Positions 24,231-32,980 of a DNA stretch of 37,557 nt are shown here, piece by piece (the stretch's first letter is position 1; every line of letters begins with the position of its first letter). This stretch comes from an uncultured Acidimicrobiales bacterium. Its GTDB lineage: Bacteria; Actinomycetota; Acidimicrobiia; Acidimicrobiales; SHLQ01. The DNA lies in assembly GCA_937934655.1 (NCBI GenBank), contig CALGZB010000252.1:1-37557 (forward strand), in the 5' to 3' direction. The translations under genes and the position numbers were made by a program. Below the pieces are notes generated by a model. That model was given only the letters and a program-made list of their open reading frames with translations, was not told the DNA's origin and made no database searches.

Positions 24231-25124
24231 ATGACTCCCCGTTTCGGTCGTGTTCTCACGGCAATGATCACCCCGTTCGATAGCGATGGCGCGCTTGACC
24301 TCGATGGTGCCGCCACCCTTGCGAAGTGGCTCGTCGAACAAGGCAACGACGGGTTGGTCATCGCTGGCACCACCGGCGAAAGTCCGACGCTAAGCCATGA
24401 CGAGCAAGCCGACCTGGTCGCTGCAGTCGTTGACGCTGTCGACGTTCCCGTGGTGGCGGGTGCCGGAAGTAACGACACTCGCGCCGCGGTCGAGCTCACC
24501 AAACGTTGCACCGATGCCGGAGCCGCAGGCATCCTGTCCGTCACGCCGTATTACAACCGGCCGTCGCAGGAAGGCCTGGTCGAGCATTTTCGCGCCGTCG
24601 CAAACTCCACCGACCTGCCGCTCATGATTTACGACATCCCTGGGCGGGCCGGTCGAAAGATCGAAACGACCACGCTGCTCCGTATGGCTGATGCATTCGC
24701 CAACTTTGTTGCACTCAAAGATGCGGCCGGCGATGTCGCCGAGACGTCGCGCTTTATCGCCGCCGCCCCTGAAGGCTTCGAGGTCTACAGCGGCGACGAT
24801 GTCCTTACTCTGCCCTTTTTGTCGGTAGGAGTTGTCGGCACGATCGGTGTTGCCACCCACTGGGTCGCCCCGCAGGTCGCCGAAATGATGCAGGCGTTCT
24901 TTGATAAAAAGGACCCGGTAATCGCCGCCGAAATCAACCGACGTCTCTTACCGTCGTATGCCTTCGCAGGGCCTGGTCGAGCCGATGCTCCGAACCCGGT
25001 TCCGTCGAAAGCAATGATGAAGGTGCTGGGCCAGCCGGGTGGCGACTGCCGTCTTCCAATGGGCCCTGAGCCCACCGATCTTCAGGATCACGCTCGTCAG
25101 ATTCTTGCGGGTCTCGCCAAATAG
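24231..25124 (+). CDS. dapA: 4-hydroxy-tetrahydrodipicolinate synthase
   Basis: It condenses pyruvate with aspartate semialdehyde at the start of the diaminopimelate/lysine branch. It is a TIM-barrel class I aldolase of 297 residues. Motifs: GTTGES (46-51), YYNRP (107-111), the catalytic Tyr Y134 in YDIPGR and the Schiff-base Lys K163 in ALKDAAGD. The ATG at 24231 has AAGGAAGG about ten bases upstream; the longer open frame overlaps the previous gene. It is followed by RNase J, a very common actinobacterial pair. Confidence 0.96.
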   Translation: MTPRFGRVLTAMITPFDSDGALDLDGAATLAKWLVEQGNDGLVIAGTTGESPTLSHDEQADLVAAVVDAVDVPVVAGAGSNDTRAAVELTKRCTDAGAAGILSVTPYYNRPSQEGLVEHFRAVANSTDLPLMIYDIPGRAGRKIETTTLLRMADAFANFVALKDAAGDVAETSRFIAAAPEGFEVYSGDDVLTLPFLSVGVVGTIGVATHWVAPQVAEMMQAFFDKKDPVIAAEINRRLLPSYAFAGPGRADAPNPVPSKAMMKVLGQPGGDCRLPMGPEPTDLQDHARQILAGLAK

Positions 25125-25190
25125 GACTTTCCGTGTCGAAGTCGTTTTTTTGACTTCGCGATGCGGCACCGGTTGACGTCGAAACACAGC

Positions 25191-25196
25191 TACCGT
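25191..25196 (+). promoter_or_regulatory. Possible -10 element for RNase J
   Basis: TACCGT lies seven bases before ATG 25204, near leaderless spacing. TTGACG at 25173-25178 is too close (12 bases) to be a normal -35 partner. A weak hairpin with a T7 loop precedes it at 25137-25158. Confidence 0.3.
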
Positions 25197-25203
25197 CACT
25201 GTT

Positions 25204-26886
25204 ATGGCATCTGAAGTACGCATTACCTTTCTTGGTGGTCTCGGCGAAATCGGGCGCAACTGCGCAACGATCGAAGCCGACGGCCAGCTCCTCATTCTTG
25301 ACTGCGGTCAGATGTTTGGCGACGAGACCCTGCCCGGGGTCGACGCAATTCTTCCGGACTTTGAGTACATCGTGAAACGCTCCGACAACATCGTCGGTTG
25401 CATCGCAACTCACTCGCATGAAGATCACATTGGCGGGTTCCCTTACCTGCTCGAGGATCTGGGCTCGAAGCGCAAGCCGGTAAAGATCTATGGGTCGCGG
25501 TTCACCCTCGGAATGATTCAGGGCAAATTGTCTGAAGCAGGCATCCCGAGCCGAGCCGACCTCATGGAGGTCGACGATGGTGACACCGTGAAGATCGGTG
25601 GGTTCAGCGTCGAGTTTCTTCCCGTAACCCACAGCACCCCGAGCGGGCTCATCAGCGCGATCACCACCCCACAGGGTGTGGTGTTGCACTCCAGCGACTT
25701 CAAGCTCGATCACACGCCAATCGACGGTCGACGCACCGACCTCGCCCGTATCGGAGCTATCTCGGGCAACCCGGGTATCCGTCTCCTACTCGCCGATTCG
25801 ACCAACGCCGACTCGCCCGGAATGAGCGAGTCGGAAAGTTCGATCCGCAAGGGCATCAACGATATCTTTGAAGAACACTCGAAGAAGCGCCTCATCATCA
25901 GCGCCTTCTCCAGTCATATCCACCGTGTGCAGCAGATCGCCGATGAGGCGGTTCGAACCAATCGAGTCGTGTTCCCACTCGGCCGTTCGATGGTTCGCAA
26001 CCTTGCATTGGCACGTGATGTCGGAATCCTCAATATCCCCGACCAGTATGTTGGCGACATCGAGAAGGTCGACGACTACCCCTTCGAACGGGTCTGTGTT
26101 GTGGCCACGGGATCACAGGGCGAACCACGCGCTGCGCTGAGCAAGATGGCGGCAGGCGAAAGTCGCTTCCTTGAGCTCGGCGAGAACGACGCAGTGGTCT
26201 TTAGCTCCCACCCCATCCCGGGGAACGAGGCTGCGGTTGGCCGTTTGCGCAACAACCTTGCCCGCAAGGGAGCCACCATCATTCATAGCGGCAAGGTTCA
26301 TATTCACACCACCGGTCACGGCAAGGCCGGCGAGCTCCAAACCCTGCATGCAGTCGCAAGCCCGGAGTGGTTTGTGCCGGTCCATGGTGAATACACCCAC
26401 CTGGTAGCTCACGCCGCGCTCGGTCATCAGATGGGCGTTCCTGAAAATAGAATCATCCTCTGTGAGGATGGCAACCAGGTGATCCTCTCCGACAAGAAGA
26501 TCGAACGCACCCGCGTCACCGACGGCGGCAAGGTCTACATCGACGGCTCCATTGGCTACCTCACCCAAGACGTTATCGACGACCGGCTCTCGCTGGGCGA
26601 GAACGGCTTCTTGGCCATCGATGCCATCATCGACTGGGACCGTCGCGAGCTTATTGGTCCGCCTCGACTCGTATCACGAGGCTGGCTCGAAGAGTCACAG
26701 GCAGGCAAGCTACTCGACGACGGAGCGAAGGTTGCCGAGAAGGCAATCGTCGACGCACTGGCCGACAAAGACGTGAGCTTCGAAGAGGTCGAGCGACGGA
26801 CCCGTCGGGCAGTTGGCCGTTGGGTGAGCGACAAGACTCGCCGACGCCCGGTGCTTGCACCGATGCTGCGGTCCATCTCGGGCTAG
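25204..26886 (+). CDS. rnj: Ribonuclease J
   Basis: A metallo-beta-lactamase/beta-CASP nuclease with 5'-3' exo- and endoribonuclease activity in mRNA decay and rRNA maturation. It is 560 residues. The metal motif HSHEDHIGG starts at H70 (H70, H72, D74, H75). Later signatures include the beta-CASP AFSSHIHRVQQI and the C-terminal PVHGEYTHLVAHAALGHQMG; the rest forms the dimerisation domain. The start fits MASEVRITFLGGLGEIGRN, the usual N-terminus. Together with PNPase at 15930 it supplies both directions of RNA turnover. Confidence 0.96.
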   Translation: MASEVRITFLGGLGEIGRNCATIEADGQLLILDCGQMFGDETLPGVDAILPDFEYIVKRSDNIVGCIATHSHEDHIGGFPYLLEDLGSKRKPVKIYGSRFTLGMIQGKLSEAGIPSRADLMEVDDGDTVKIGGFSVEFLPVTHSTPSGLISAITTPQGVVLHSSDFKLDHTPIDGRRTDLARIGAISGNPGIRLLLADSTNADSPGMSESESSIRKGINDIFEEHSKKRLIISAFSSHIHRVQQIADEAVRTNRVVFPLGRSMVRNLALARDVGILNIPDQYVGDIEKVDDYPFERVCVVATGSQGEPRAALSKMAAGESRFLELGENDAVVFSSHPIPGNEAAVGRLRNNLARKGATIIHSGKVHIHTTGHGKAGELQTLHAVASPEWFVPVHGEYTHLVAHAALGHQMGVPENRIILCEDGNQVILSDKKIERTRVTDGGKVYIDGSIGYLTQDVIDDRLSLGENGFLAIDAIIDWDRRELIGPPRLVSRGWLEESQAGKLLDDGAKVAEKAIVDALADKDVSFEEVERRTRRAVGRWVSDKTRRRPVLAPMLRSISG

Positions 26887-26899
26887 TGAGAACCAGCGA

Positions 26900-28591
26900 A
26901 TGAGTCGCCAGAACTCGCCTCGCCGTCGAACCCCCGACGAAACGGCTTCGTATGCCCGCAAGTGGCTCGAAGCCGACCCCGATCCCGTGACGCGTCTCGA
27001 ACTCGTGGCGATGCTCGGTAGCGACCGCGAGGATGAACTTCTCGACTGCTTCAATAGTCGGATTGTTTTTGGAACCTCGGGTCTTCGCGGAAAACGAGGC
27101 CCGGGACCCAACCGGATGAATCGTCTGGTCATCGCCCAAGCAGTCGCGGCGATCATGCGGCACCTCACGCCGGCCACGGTGGTTATTGGGTACGACGCAC
27201 GGCACGGTGCCCGCCAGTTTGCTGATGAAGCTGCGGCGATGGTCGCTGAGCATGGCGGCCTTGCTCTGGTCATGCCAGAGCCGCTCCCGACACCGGTGAT
27301 GGCCTACGCGTTCCGGCACTACAGCTCTGATGCCGGACTCATCATCACCGCCAGCCACAACCCAGCCGCCGATAGCGGTTGCAAGGTGTACCTCGGTGAC
27401 GGAGCCCAATTAGTTCCGCCGCACGATCGACAAATCGAACAGCTCATGGCTGACCTCGCCGATCCTCCCGTTCATCCGCACCCTTCGCAGGGCGGTCAGG
27501 TCTCTCGGGTTCGTAGCCGGGTCATCGACTCGTATCTCGACGTTGTTTCTCCCACCGAACCGCACCCCGGGATCGCCGAGATCCGTGTCGCCTACACGCC
27601 GCTTCATGGCGTCGCCGGCCCGGTGTTCACACAGGCGATGAAACGTATTGGGGCTCAGCTGTTCACGGTTGAGAGTCAGTTCGAGGCTGACGCTGATTTC
27701 CCGACGGTTTCGCTGCCAAACCCCGAAGAGCCACGTGCTCTCGATGCGGTCATCGCGAAGGCTGTCGATGTCGATGCCGATGTGGCCTTTGCCAACGACC
27801 CTGACGGCGACCGGCTTGGGGTTGTGCTGCCCGACGGCGACCGGTGGGTGCAGCTCAACGGCGACCAAATCGGCGTCCTCCTCGGCGACTATTGCCTTCG
27901 CCATTCGAGCGGGCCCGGTCGGGTCACCGCAGCAACGGCAGTGTCCTCCCGAATGCTCTCGGCGGTGTCGGCTGCGCACGACGTTCAATTCATCGAGACG
28001 CTGCACGGGTTCAAATATGTGGCACGAGCAGCGGACGATCAGCTCGAAACCCGACTGATCTTTGGTTACGAACCGGCCCTTGGGTTTACGGTCGAGGGCT
28101 CTATCCGCGACAAGGACGGCATTAGTTCCGCAATCGCGTTCCTCGAGCTAATGGCTGAACAACGGGCTCTTGGGAAGTCGGTGTTGGATCGCCTCGATGA
28201 GCTCTCTGTCGAACATGGCGTCCACTCCACCGCTCAGCTCGCCGTGTGGTTTCGCGGGCTGGGTGCGCCACGTCGAATGGGCGAGACGATGCGCTCGATC
28301 CGTAAGGATCCGCCGACCTCATTCCGGGGCAGACAGGTTATCGAGCTCACCGACTTCGTGGACCAGGCCGACATGCTGCGGTTTGATCTCGACGACGGAT
28401 CCCGGGTGCAGCTGCGCCCCAGCGGAACCGAGCCCAAACTGAAGGCCTACATCGAGGTCGTTGCCGAGGTTGCTGCTAGTGAGGCAGTGGCCGATGTCCG
28501 GTCTCAGGCCCATGCCGAGCGTGAGGGCTTTATCGCCGAGGTACGCGATCTTCTTACTGCCCACGGAGCTCCAGAGGACGGGTCTTTCTAG
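26900..28591 (+). CDS. Phosphoglucomutase/phosphomannomutase
   Basis: An alpha-D-phosphohexomutase of 563 residues. Domain order and motifs: FGTSGLRG (57-64), the phosphoserine loop TASHNP with S152, the metal loop DPDGDR near residue 300, the sugar-specificity loop FGYEPALGF, and the phosphate-binding RPSGTEPKLK near residue 506. The GYEPALG form is typical of the long actinobacterial PmmB-type enzymes, which may act on glucose, mannose or deoxyribose phosphates. The ATG at 26900 is chosen over the open frame inside rnj. It follows rnj by 13 bases. Confidence 0.92.
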   Translation: MSRQNSPRRRTPDETASYARKWLEADPDPVTRLELVAMLGSDREDELLDCFNSRIVFGTSGLRGKRGPGPNRMNRLVIAQAVAAIMRHLTPATVVIGYDARHGARQFADEAAAMVAEHGGLALVMPEPLPTPVMAYAFRHYSSDAGLIITASHNPAADSGCKVYLGDGAQLVPPHDRQIEQLMADLADPPVHPHPSQGGQVSRVRSRVIDSYLDVVSPTEPHPGIAEIRVAYTPLHGVAGPVFTQAMKRIGAQLFTVESQFEADADFPTVSLPNPEEPRALDAVIAKAVDVDADVAFANDPDGDRLGVVLPDGDRWVQLNGDQIGVLLGDYCLRHSSGPGRVTAATAVSSRMLSAVSAAHDVQFIETLHGFKYVARAADDQLETRLIFGYEPALGFTVEGSIRDKDGISSAIAFLELMAEQRALGKSVLDRLDELSVEHGVHSTAQLAVWFRGLGAPRRMGETMRSIRKDPPTSFRGRQVIELTDFVDQADMLRFDLDDGSRVQLRPSGTEPKLKAYIEVVAEVAASEAVADVRSQAHAEREGFIAEVRDLLTAHGAPEDGSF

Positions 28592-28612
28592 CGTTTCCCT
28601 CGCTCCGCTGGC

Positions 28613-29269
28613 CTATGCCTCGGGGGTCGGTTTCGACGCTGCGGCTAGTGACTGCACGAGCGGTGATCCGAGAAGCGTCTGCAGCATGGTGGCCATGTCG
28701 CCGAACTCTTCGAGAAGCTCATCGGTCGGTGCCTTTTCGGGATCCATCGCGGTCAAAATCTCCATGCCGATAAAGAGCGCGGAGAGTCCAAAAGCTAGAT
28801 GCTCACTCGAGACCTGCTTGGCCACAGGAAGGTCGCCGATAGAGCGATCGATAGATTCGGCCACCACAGCGGTCCATTGTTCGAGCTGGCTATAGAGCTG
28901 CTTTCCCTGCTCAGGGTTACCTTGTGCCCCGGCGAACGCCTGGGTCAGCATGCTGATCGAGCCGATGCGGGCATCTTCCTCGCGGAGCGCTCGGGCGATT
29001 TCGACGATGCCTGCCAAGTCCTCGGCATCGGCGAGACGATCGCGGTACCGATCGCGCTGGAGTTCGGTCATGTGCCCGACGGCTTGAATGACCGCGTCGT
29101 TCACACTTCCGAAGTGGTAGAAGATGAGCGCTTGGTTGAAGTCGCCGATACCAGCGATGACCCGAGCGCTCGTGCCGACGATGCCGTTGACGCGAAGGCA
29201 TTCGAGCGTGGCGTCGAGGATTCTCTGTTTGGTGTCGGCACCCGACGATTTTTTCTTTGGCTGAACCAC
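28613..29269 (-). CDS. TetR-family transcriptional regulator
   Basis: A 218-residue repressor-like protein. The N-terminal helix-turn-helix is clear (TKQRILDATLECL, then SARVIAGIGDFNQALIFYHFG); the remaining helices form the ligand-binding and dimerisation domain. GTG 29269 is chosen because TACCCT lies six bases upstream in the leaderless arrangement. The open frame runs on to 29539, but that part covers the divergent SDR gene. The start codons of TetR and SDR are 64 bases apart, so control of the SDR gene is the obvious guess. Confidence 0.88.
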   Translation of the reverse strand: MVQPKKKSSGADTKQRILDATLECLRVNGIVGTSARVIAGIGDFNQALIFYHFGSVNDAVIQAVGHMTELQRDRYRDRLADAEDLAGIVEIARALREEDARIGSISMLTQAFAGAQGNPEQGKQLYSQLEQWTAVVAESIDRSIGDLPVAKQVSSEHLAFGLSALFIGMEILTAMDPEKAPTDELLEEFGDMATMLQTLLGSPLVQSLAAASKPTPEA

Positions 29270-29275
29270 AACGTT

Positions 29276-29281
29276 AGGGTA
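29276..29281 (-). promoter_or_regulatory. -10 element for leaderless TetR gene
   Basis: On the minus strand TACCCT is followed by six bases and then the GTG at 29269. It lies in the 64-bp divergent spacer shared with the SDR gene. Confidence 0.45.
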
Positions 29282-29333
29282 CTGCTGCTGAACCGATCGA
29301 TCGTGCTCTTCGGGGCCAAAGGAGTTGCTACCA

Positions 29334-30179
29334 ATGACTGATGGTGTATTGACAGGGAAGGCTGCTCTTGTCACTGGGGGCGGAACGGGGATCGGTGCGG
29401 CGTGTGCGCAAGCTCTTGCAGCCGAGGGAGCGACCGTGACTATTTGCGGACGTACCGAAGAAAAGCTGGTCGCAGCCATTGCCGAAATGACCCCCGCCTT
29501 TGGCGGTTCCGTAAACCACGTTGTGGCCGACGTGACCAACGAGGATCAAGTTGTTGCTGCCGCCGAGGCTGCCGCTTCGGCCACCGGATCACTTGATGGT
29601 GTTGTCGCCAATGCCGGTGGTGGGGGAGCGCTCGGGCCGCTGCACGGCCAAGATGCTGACGAGTTCCGTCGAGTCCTCGACTTGAACGTCACGGGCACGC
29701 TGCTCACGCTCAAACACACAGTGCCTCACCTGATTGCGTCAGGGGGCGGGTCGTTCGTCGGGATGTCGTCGATCGCCGGTTCGGTGAGCCACCTTTGGTT
29801 TGGTGCGTACCCGGTGGCCAAGGCTGGCATCGAACACCTCATTCGCAATGCCGCCGACGAGTACGGACCGCTCGGCGTTCGATTCAATGCGATAGCTCCA
29901 GGGTTTATCGCGACCGAAATCATGGAACATTTGCCCCGCGACAGCGACGTTTATGACAGCTACATCACCAATACACCTCTTGGCGATGTTGGCGAACCAT
30001 CCGATGTCGGAGCGCTTGCACGGTTCCTCATTGGTCCCGAGTCGCGTTGGATCACCGGCCAGGTCATCGCGATCGATGGCGGCCACGGCCTCCGTCGCGG
30101 TCCCGATTTCACCAGCTTTGTTGGACCAAGCCCCATCGTCGATGCCACTGCGCCGCATCGTAAGGATCCGGCCAGCTAG
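29334..30179 (+). CDS. Short-chain dehydrogenase/reductase
   Basis: A classical SDR of 281 residues. The cofactor loop TGGGTGIG is at 14-21, NAG is in VVANAGGGG, the catalytic Ser is in MSSIAGS, and Y159xxxK163 is in AYPVAKAG. The C-terminus ends with an extra tail after the usual IAIDGGHGLRRG. The ATG has AAAGGAG nine bases upstream. It is divergent from TetR. Its stop codon overlaps the stop of the minus-strand gene that follows. The substrate cannot be told from motifs. Confidence 0.9.
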   Translation: MTDGVLTGKAALVTGGGTGIGAACAQALAAEGATVTICGRTEEKLVAAIAEMTPAFGGSVNHVVADVTNEDQVVAAAEAAASATGSLDGVVANAGGGGALGPLHGQDADEFRRVLDLNVTGTLLTLKHTVPHLIASGGGSFVGMSSIAGSVSHLWFGAYPVAKAGIEHLIRNAADEYGPLGVRFNAIAPGFIATEIMEHLPRDSDVYDSYITNTPLGDVGEPSDVGALARFLIGPESRWITGQVIAIDGGHGLRRGPDFTSFVGPSPIVDATAPHRKDPAS

Positions 30180-30541
30180 GGAAACAGGCTTCGTAGGGCA
30201 TCGACGGCTATGCGGAAACCCTGCCAAGTGATCGGAACGACAACGGCCAGAATCAGCGCGTAGGTTGCGATCCTCACCCAAACGGGTCGATCAATAAATC
30301 GACGATGATGGTACGCCGCCTCGAGTTCTTCGAGGTCGGGGGCCAAAGGCCCTAGGACGTCAAGCGCCCGGTCAACCTCGGTATCGAGGACCATAAGGTC
30401 AAAGCCCGGTTCGGTGATGAGGTGCGGAGCGACGCTGTACGCCGGATCGCCATAGACAACAGCATCGATATCGCTTTCGGCGAGTAGGGCCTTGGCGGTA
30501 TCGGCTTCGAATTTTGTCCCAAAGACCCGAATCGTGCTCAT
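30176..30541 (-). CDS. DUF2007-like small membrane protein
   Basis: A 121-residue protein. The first 75 residues resemble the DUF2007 (putative signal-transducing) domain: MSTIRVFGTKFEADTAKALL, then SDIDAVVYGDPAY and a strand-helix end. A single membrane helix (about residues 93-112, YALILAVVVPITWQGF) closes the protein. An in-frame ATG at 30565 would add eight residues; neither start has a good ribosome-binding site. It lies 58 bases downstream of the MscS gene on the same strand and may be its last operon member. Assignment is from pattern only. Confidence 0.6.
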   Translation of the reverse strand: MSTIRVFGTKFEADTAKALLAESDIDAVVYGDPAYSVAPHLITEPGFDLMVLDTEVDRALDVLGPLAPDLEELEAAYHHRRFIDRPVWVRIATYALILAVVVPITWQGFRIAVDALRSLFP

Positions 30542-30599
30542 GCCGTCTGGTCGAGGAGTGCCCATGCGGCCGGCGTGTTCGTGAGGACTGCGGGTAGGC

Positions 30600-31367
30600 C
30601 TACTGGCCGTCGCTTGCCTCATCGCCGTTGGAACGGTCGTCGATAATCGGCTCAGACCGAGAGATGTGAATGGCTTCGGACAGCAAGTCGCTGTGAGGAA
30701 CGACGATGGTTTGGCCCTCGCCGGTTTCGATCTCGAGTCCAACGGAATGCATGTTGATGACCCGGCCAGCAGTGTCGTTGTAGGCCACCAAGTCTCCCGG
30801 TTGGAGAAGGCGCTTGACGGCTCGGCCGGCGGCGAGCTCTGCAGCAACATCTCGAGCCCCGAGCCCGGCGACGAGCGCTGCGGCGAGCCCGATGCTGAAG
30901 AAGATCGAGGCGACAAGAAGCGTAAGGATCTGGGTATCGATCCCGATTTGGCTTGCTGCAATGAGTACGGCGAACGCCGTGATGAGGCCGCGGGCAATTG
31001 CTGGTACCCGACGGCGCATCGTGGTTGAAACGTGCCCGAGGCTCTGCTCGAGAATGGTGGTGACGATGGCGCCCAAAATGTTGGCGCCAATCAAGACGAT
31101 CGCTGCACTCAGCACTCGAGGGATATAGGCAACGACATCTTTCGGGAGTTGCTCGAGAGCGGTCTCGTTGACGACGCCGAGCGCAATGACCAGCCCGATA
31201 ATCAGACACACCGAGAAAACCAAGCTGGCGACAGCCTTGGCGACAGCTTGCACCACTTCAGGGCGGTTTTCTTTGCTCATCATCACGCGGATGACACGGG
31301 ACGCGATGATTCCCACGATCAGCGAGATAACGATCGCCGATAAGGCGATCAACCATTTGGTATCCAT
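30600..31367 (-). CDS. MscS-family small-conductance mechanosensitive channel
   Basis: A membrane channel of 255 residues that should open on membrane tension and release solutes. There are two N-terminal helices (about 6-26 and 45-70), a third around 87-109 and the pore helix near residues 145-175 (IFFSIGLAAALVAGLGARDVAAELAAGR). The MscS beta domain follows (LLQPGDLVAYNDTAGRVINMHSVGLEI) with PHSDLLSEAIHI. The large C-terminal cage of E. coli MscS is missing. The ATG at 31367 has an ACGGGAGAAA element 12 bases before it, identical in sequence and spacing to the channel-like gene at 32981. It lies in line with the ECF sigma and anti-sigma genes. Confidence 0.85.
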   Translation of the reverse strand: MDTKWLIALSAIVISLIVGIIASRVIRVMMSKENRPEVVQAVAKAVASLVFSVCLIIGLVIALGVVNETALEQLPKDVVAYIPRVLSAAIVLIGANILGAIVTTILEQSLGHVSTTMRRRVPAIARGLITAFAVLIAASQIGIDTQILTLLVASIFFSIGLAAALVAGLGARDVAAELAAGRAVKRLLQPGDLVAYNDTAGRVINMHSVGLEIETGEGQTIVVPHSDLLSEAIHISRSEPIIDDRSNGDEASDGQ

Positions 31368-31428
31368 CGTGCGGTATTTCTCCCGTTCAGAGCGTTGCGC
31401 CCACCGTAGTCGCCGAGTCCGATGGGCG

Positions 31429-31440
31429 GCCACTAGTGGC
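31429..31440. promoter_or_regulatory. 12-bp palindrome upstream of the MscS gene
   Basis: GCCACTAGTGGC is a perfect palindrome, lying in the 110-bp gap between the anti-sigma and MscS genes. It could be an operator. Confidence 0.3.
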
Positions 31441-31477
31441 TACATAGCGCGCATTCGCAACCACGTACGGGGAGGTT

Positions 31478-31795
31478 TTACTCGTCGAGAGGTCGTTCCG
31501 TAAGAAGCAGTCGTGCGGTGGGCAGCGAGATACCCACCAGTTCGGCGAACATCTTTGCGTCGGCCCGGTTCCGTAGCGAGTCCGAGATGCGGTCGTTCAT
31601 GCGGCTGACGAGGTCGTCAGGTGGTGCAAGGAATGCCGCTAAGGCATCGCTGACCGAGGGTTCAGGAATGGCAAGAGCCTCGAGGGTGCCGGCACAGCGC
31701 TCGCACTGGGCAACATGGTCGTCGACATCGACGGGTCCGCCGGTTTCGAGCCAGGTCGTGAGCTTTCGCTTGGAAGGATGGAGGCGACTTTTCAT
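31478..31795 (-). CDS. Soluble zinc-binding anti-sigma factor
   Basis: A 105-residue protein with the HxxxCxxC zinc motif of anti-sigma (ZAS) proteins (H27, C31, C34) in the segment DDHVAQCERCAG. No membrane helix is present, so it should be a cytoplasmic sensor like RsrA rather than a target of site-2 proteolysis. The start at 31795 overlaps the sigma stop (ATGA), implying coupled translation. Sequence outside the zinc motif is not recognised. Confidence 0.8.
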   Translation of the reverse strand: MKSRLHPSKRKLTTWLETGGPVDVDDHVAQCERCAGTLEALAIPEPSVSDALAAFLAPPDDLVSRMNDRISDSLRNRADAKMFAELVGISLPTARLLLTERPLDE

Positions 31796-32382
31796 GGGCG
31801 CCACTCCTTCAGTGCGGAAGCCAGCACCTTGCGAGCCCGCAAGAGGCGGGTCTTCACGGTGGGCAGAGGGACATCGAGCATCTCGGCGATTTCGTCGTAG
31901 CTCATGTTTTCGATCTCTCGAAGGACCACGATGCTGCGAGACAGCTCATCGAGCTGACCTAGTGCGTCTTCGAACGCACTCATCGCCAGGGTGTCTTCGA
32001 CCGAACGTTCGATCGTGCCACCTTGGATGCTGTCGGGAAGGAGTTCGGGGTCGCGTACTTCTTCTCGACGGCTGCGAAGTATCGACACTGCTGTGTTGTG
32101 GGTAATACGAAGTACCCAGTTCCGCAGTGGTGCGTCGCCGCGGAATGTCGGAAGTGCCTGCCATGCCTTGAGGAGCGCTTCTTGCGATGCATCTTCGGCG
32201 AGCTCGTTCTCGCGAACAACCGAACGTGCGACCCGGTAGACAGCGTCGGAGAAGTTCTCAACGAGGTACTGCAGCTGAGCCGCTGGTTCGAGTGCATGGA
32301 TCTCGCTAGGAGCTGAGAGCTGCACCGGCGATGATCCGCCTGAGGCTGCGCTGGTGGCCGCGTCGAGGTTACTGCTCGACAT
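31792..32382 (-). CDS. ECF RNA polymerase sigma factor
   Basis: A 196-residue sigma factor of the RpoE-like ECF type. Region 2 is LVENFSDAVYRVARSVVRENELAEDASQEALLKAW (read in parts) and region 4 is RSIVVLREIENMSYDEIAEMLD with VKTRLLRARKVL. The open frame extends to an ATG at 32559, giving 59 more residues of no known pattern, so ATG 32382, before the family core, is preferred. Neither start has a good Shine-Dalgarno sequence. It is coupled to the ZAS gene and lies upstream of MscS, with a second channel-like gene divergent from it. Confidence 0.88.
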   Translation of the reverse strand: MSSSNLDAATSAASGGSSPVQLSAPSEIHALEPAAQLQYLVENFSDAVYRVARSVVRENELAEDASQEALLKAWQALPTFRGDAPLRNWVLRITHNTAVSILRSRREEVRDPELLPDSIQGGTIERSVEDTLAMSAFEDALGQLDELSRSIVVLREIENMSYDEIAEMLDVPLPTVKTRLLRARKVLASALKEWRP

Positions 32383-32980
32383 TTTTGCGGTGGGAGCAAT
32401 GCCAGCTCTATCTATAGCCAGAAGTGGGCCAACGACGATTCGATGCCACTGCCCGGCGAGCTTGTTTGAAAGCCGGCGGTTGGTGCGACGACGCGCCCAC
32501 GGCGCCCTGGGCGTAGGTAGCCAGAGGTCGAGGGGGTCGACTGAGCCAAGGGCGGTCATGGAAAGAGGACGTTTCCCGGTCGGAGAAAGTCGCGTCCAAA
32601 TCTGCCAAATCTTTGGGAATGGGCCATTAGGGCAAAACGTATCGCGCTATTTGACTGAGTAAGCGTCCCCCATCTCAAATGTTCAAATGGACGAGAACTG
32701 GTCCCATGTGGCAAAACTCTCCGCCAATCAAGCCAACGAATACAAGGTTCGACCAAATGGCTTGAGAAAGGAAGTGGGTCTCCCTAAAGAAGAGGTGCCC
32801 TTGAACGGTTGAGGAAAATGTACTTTGACCTGCGTTTTCGTCCGGATCTTGTACGCGGAAGTCCGCCTGGATCCGCCGTTTCGTAGAAATTTCTCGACAG
32901 TCCGCGAAATAATCCGCGACTTCTTGGAGACTCACAACGTCATTCAAGTGTCCTCACAGTTACGGGAGAAAATAAACAAA
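32383..32980. promoter_or_regulatory. 598-bp divergent spacer, sigma gene and channel-like gene
   Basis: Lower in GC than its neighbours, this spacer should hold the promoters of both genes. Four short (g/a)tccgc boxes occur in two pairs at 32861-32876 and 32900-32917, and a palindrome AGAAATTTCT is at 32885-32894. GGAAG at 32857 with CGTT at 32877 loosely fits an ECF promoter, at the low end of the usual spacing. No certain promoter is named. Part of it (32383-32559) could be an N-terminal extension of the sigma gene. Confidence 0.4.

Noticed and set aside
25137-25158. dapA terminator (CGAAGTC / GACTTCG)
   Set aside because: The T-run lies in the loop, not after the stem, so it does not look like an intrinsic terminator.
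30542-31090. Upstream part of a 304-codon frame running into the DUF2007-like gene
   Set aside because: It overlaps the MscS gene in another frame; only the last 121 codons look like a protein.
32383-32559. 59-residue N-terminal extension of the ECF sigma factor
   Set aside because: It has no family pattern and the sigma core starts after 32382; still possible but not preferred.
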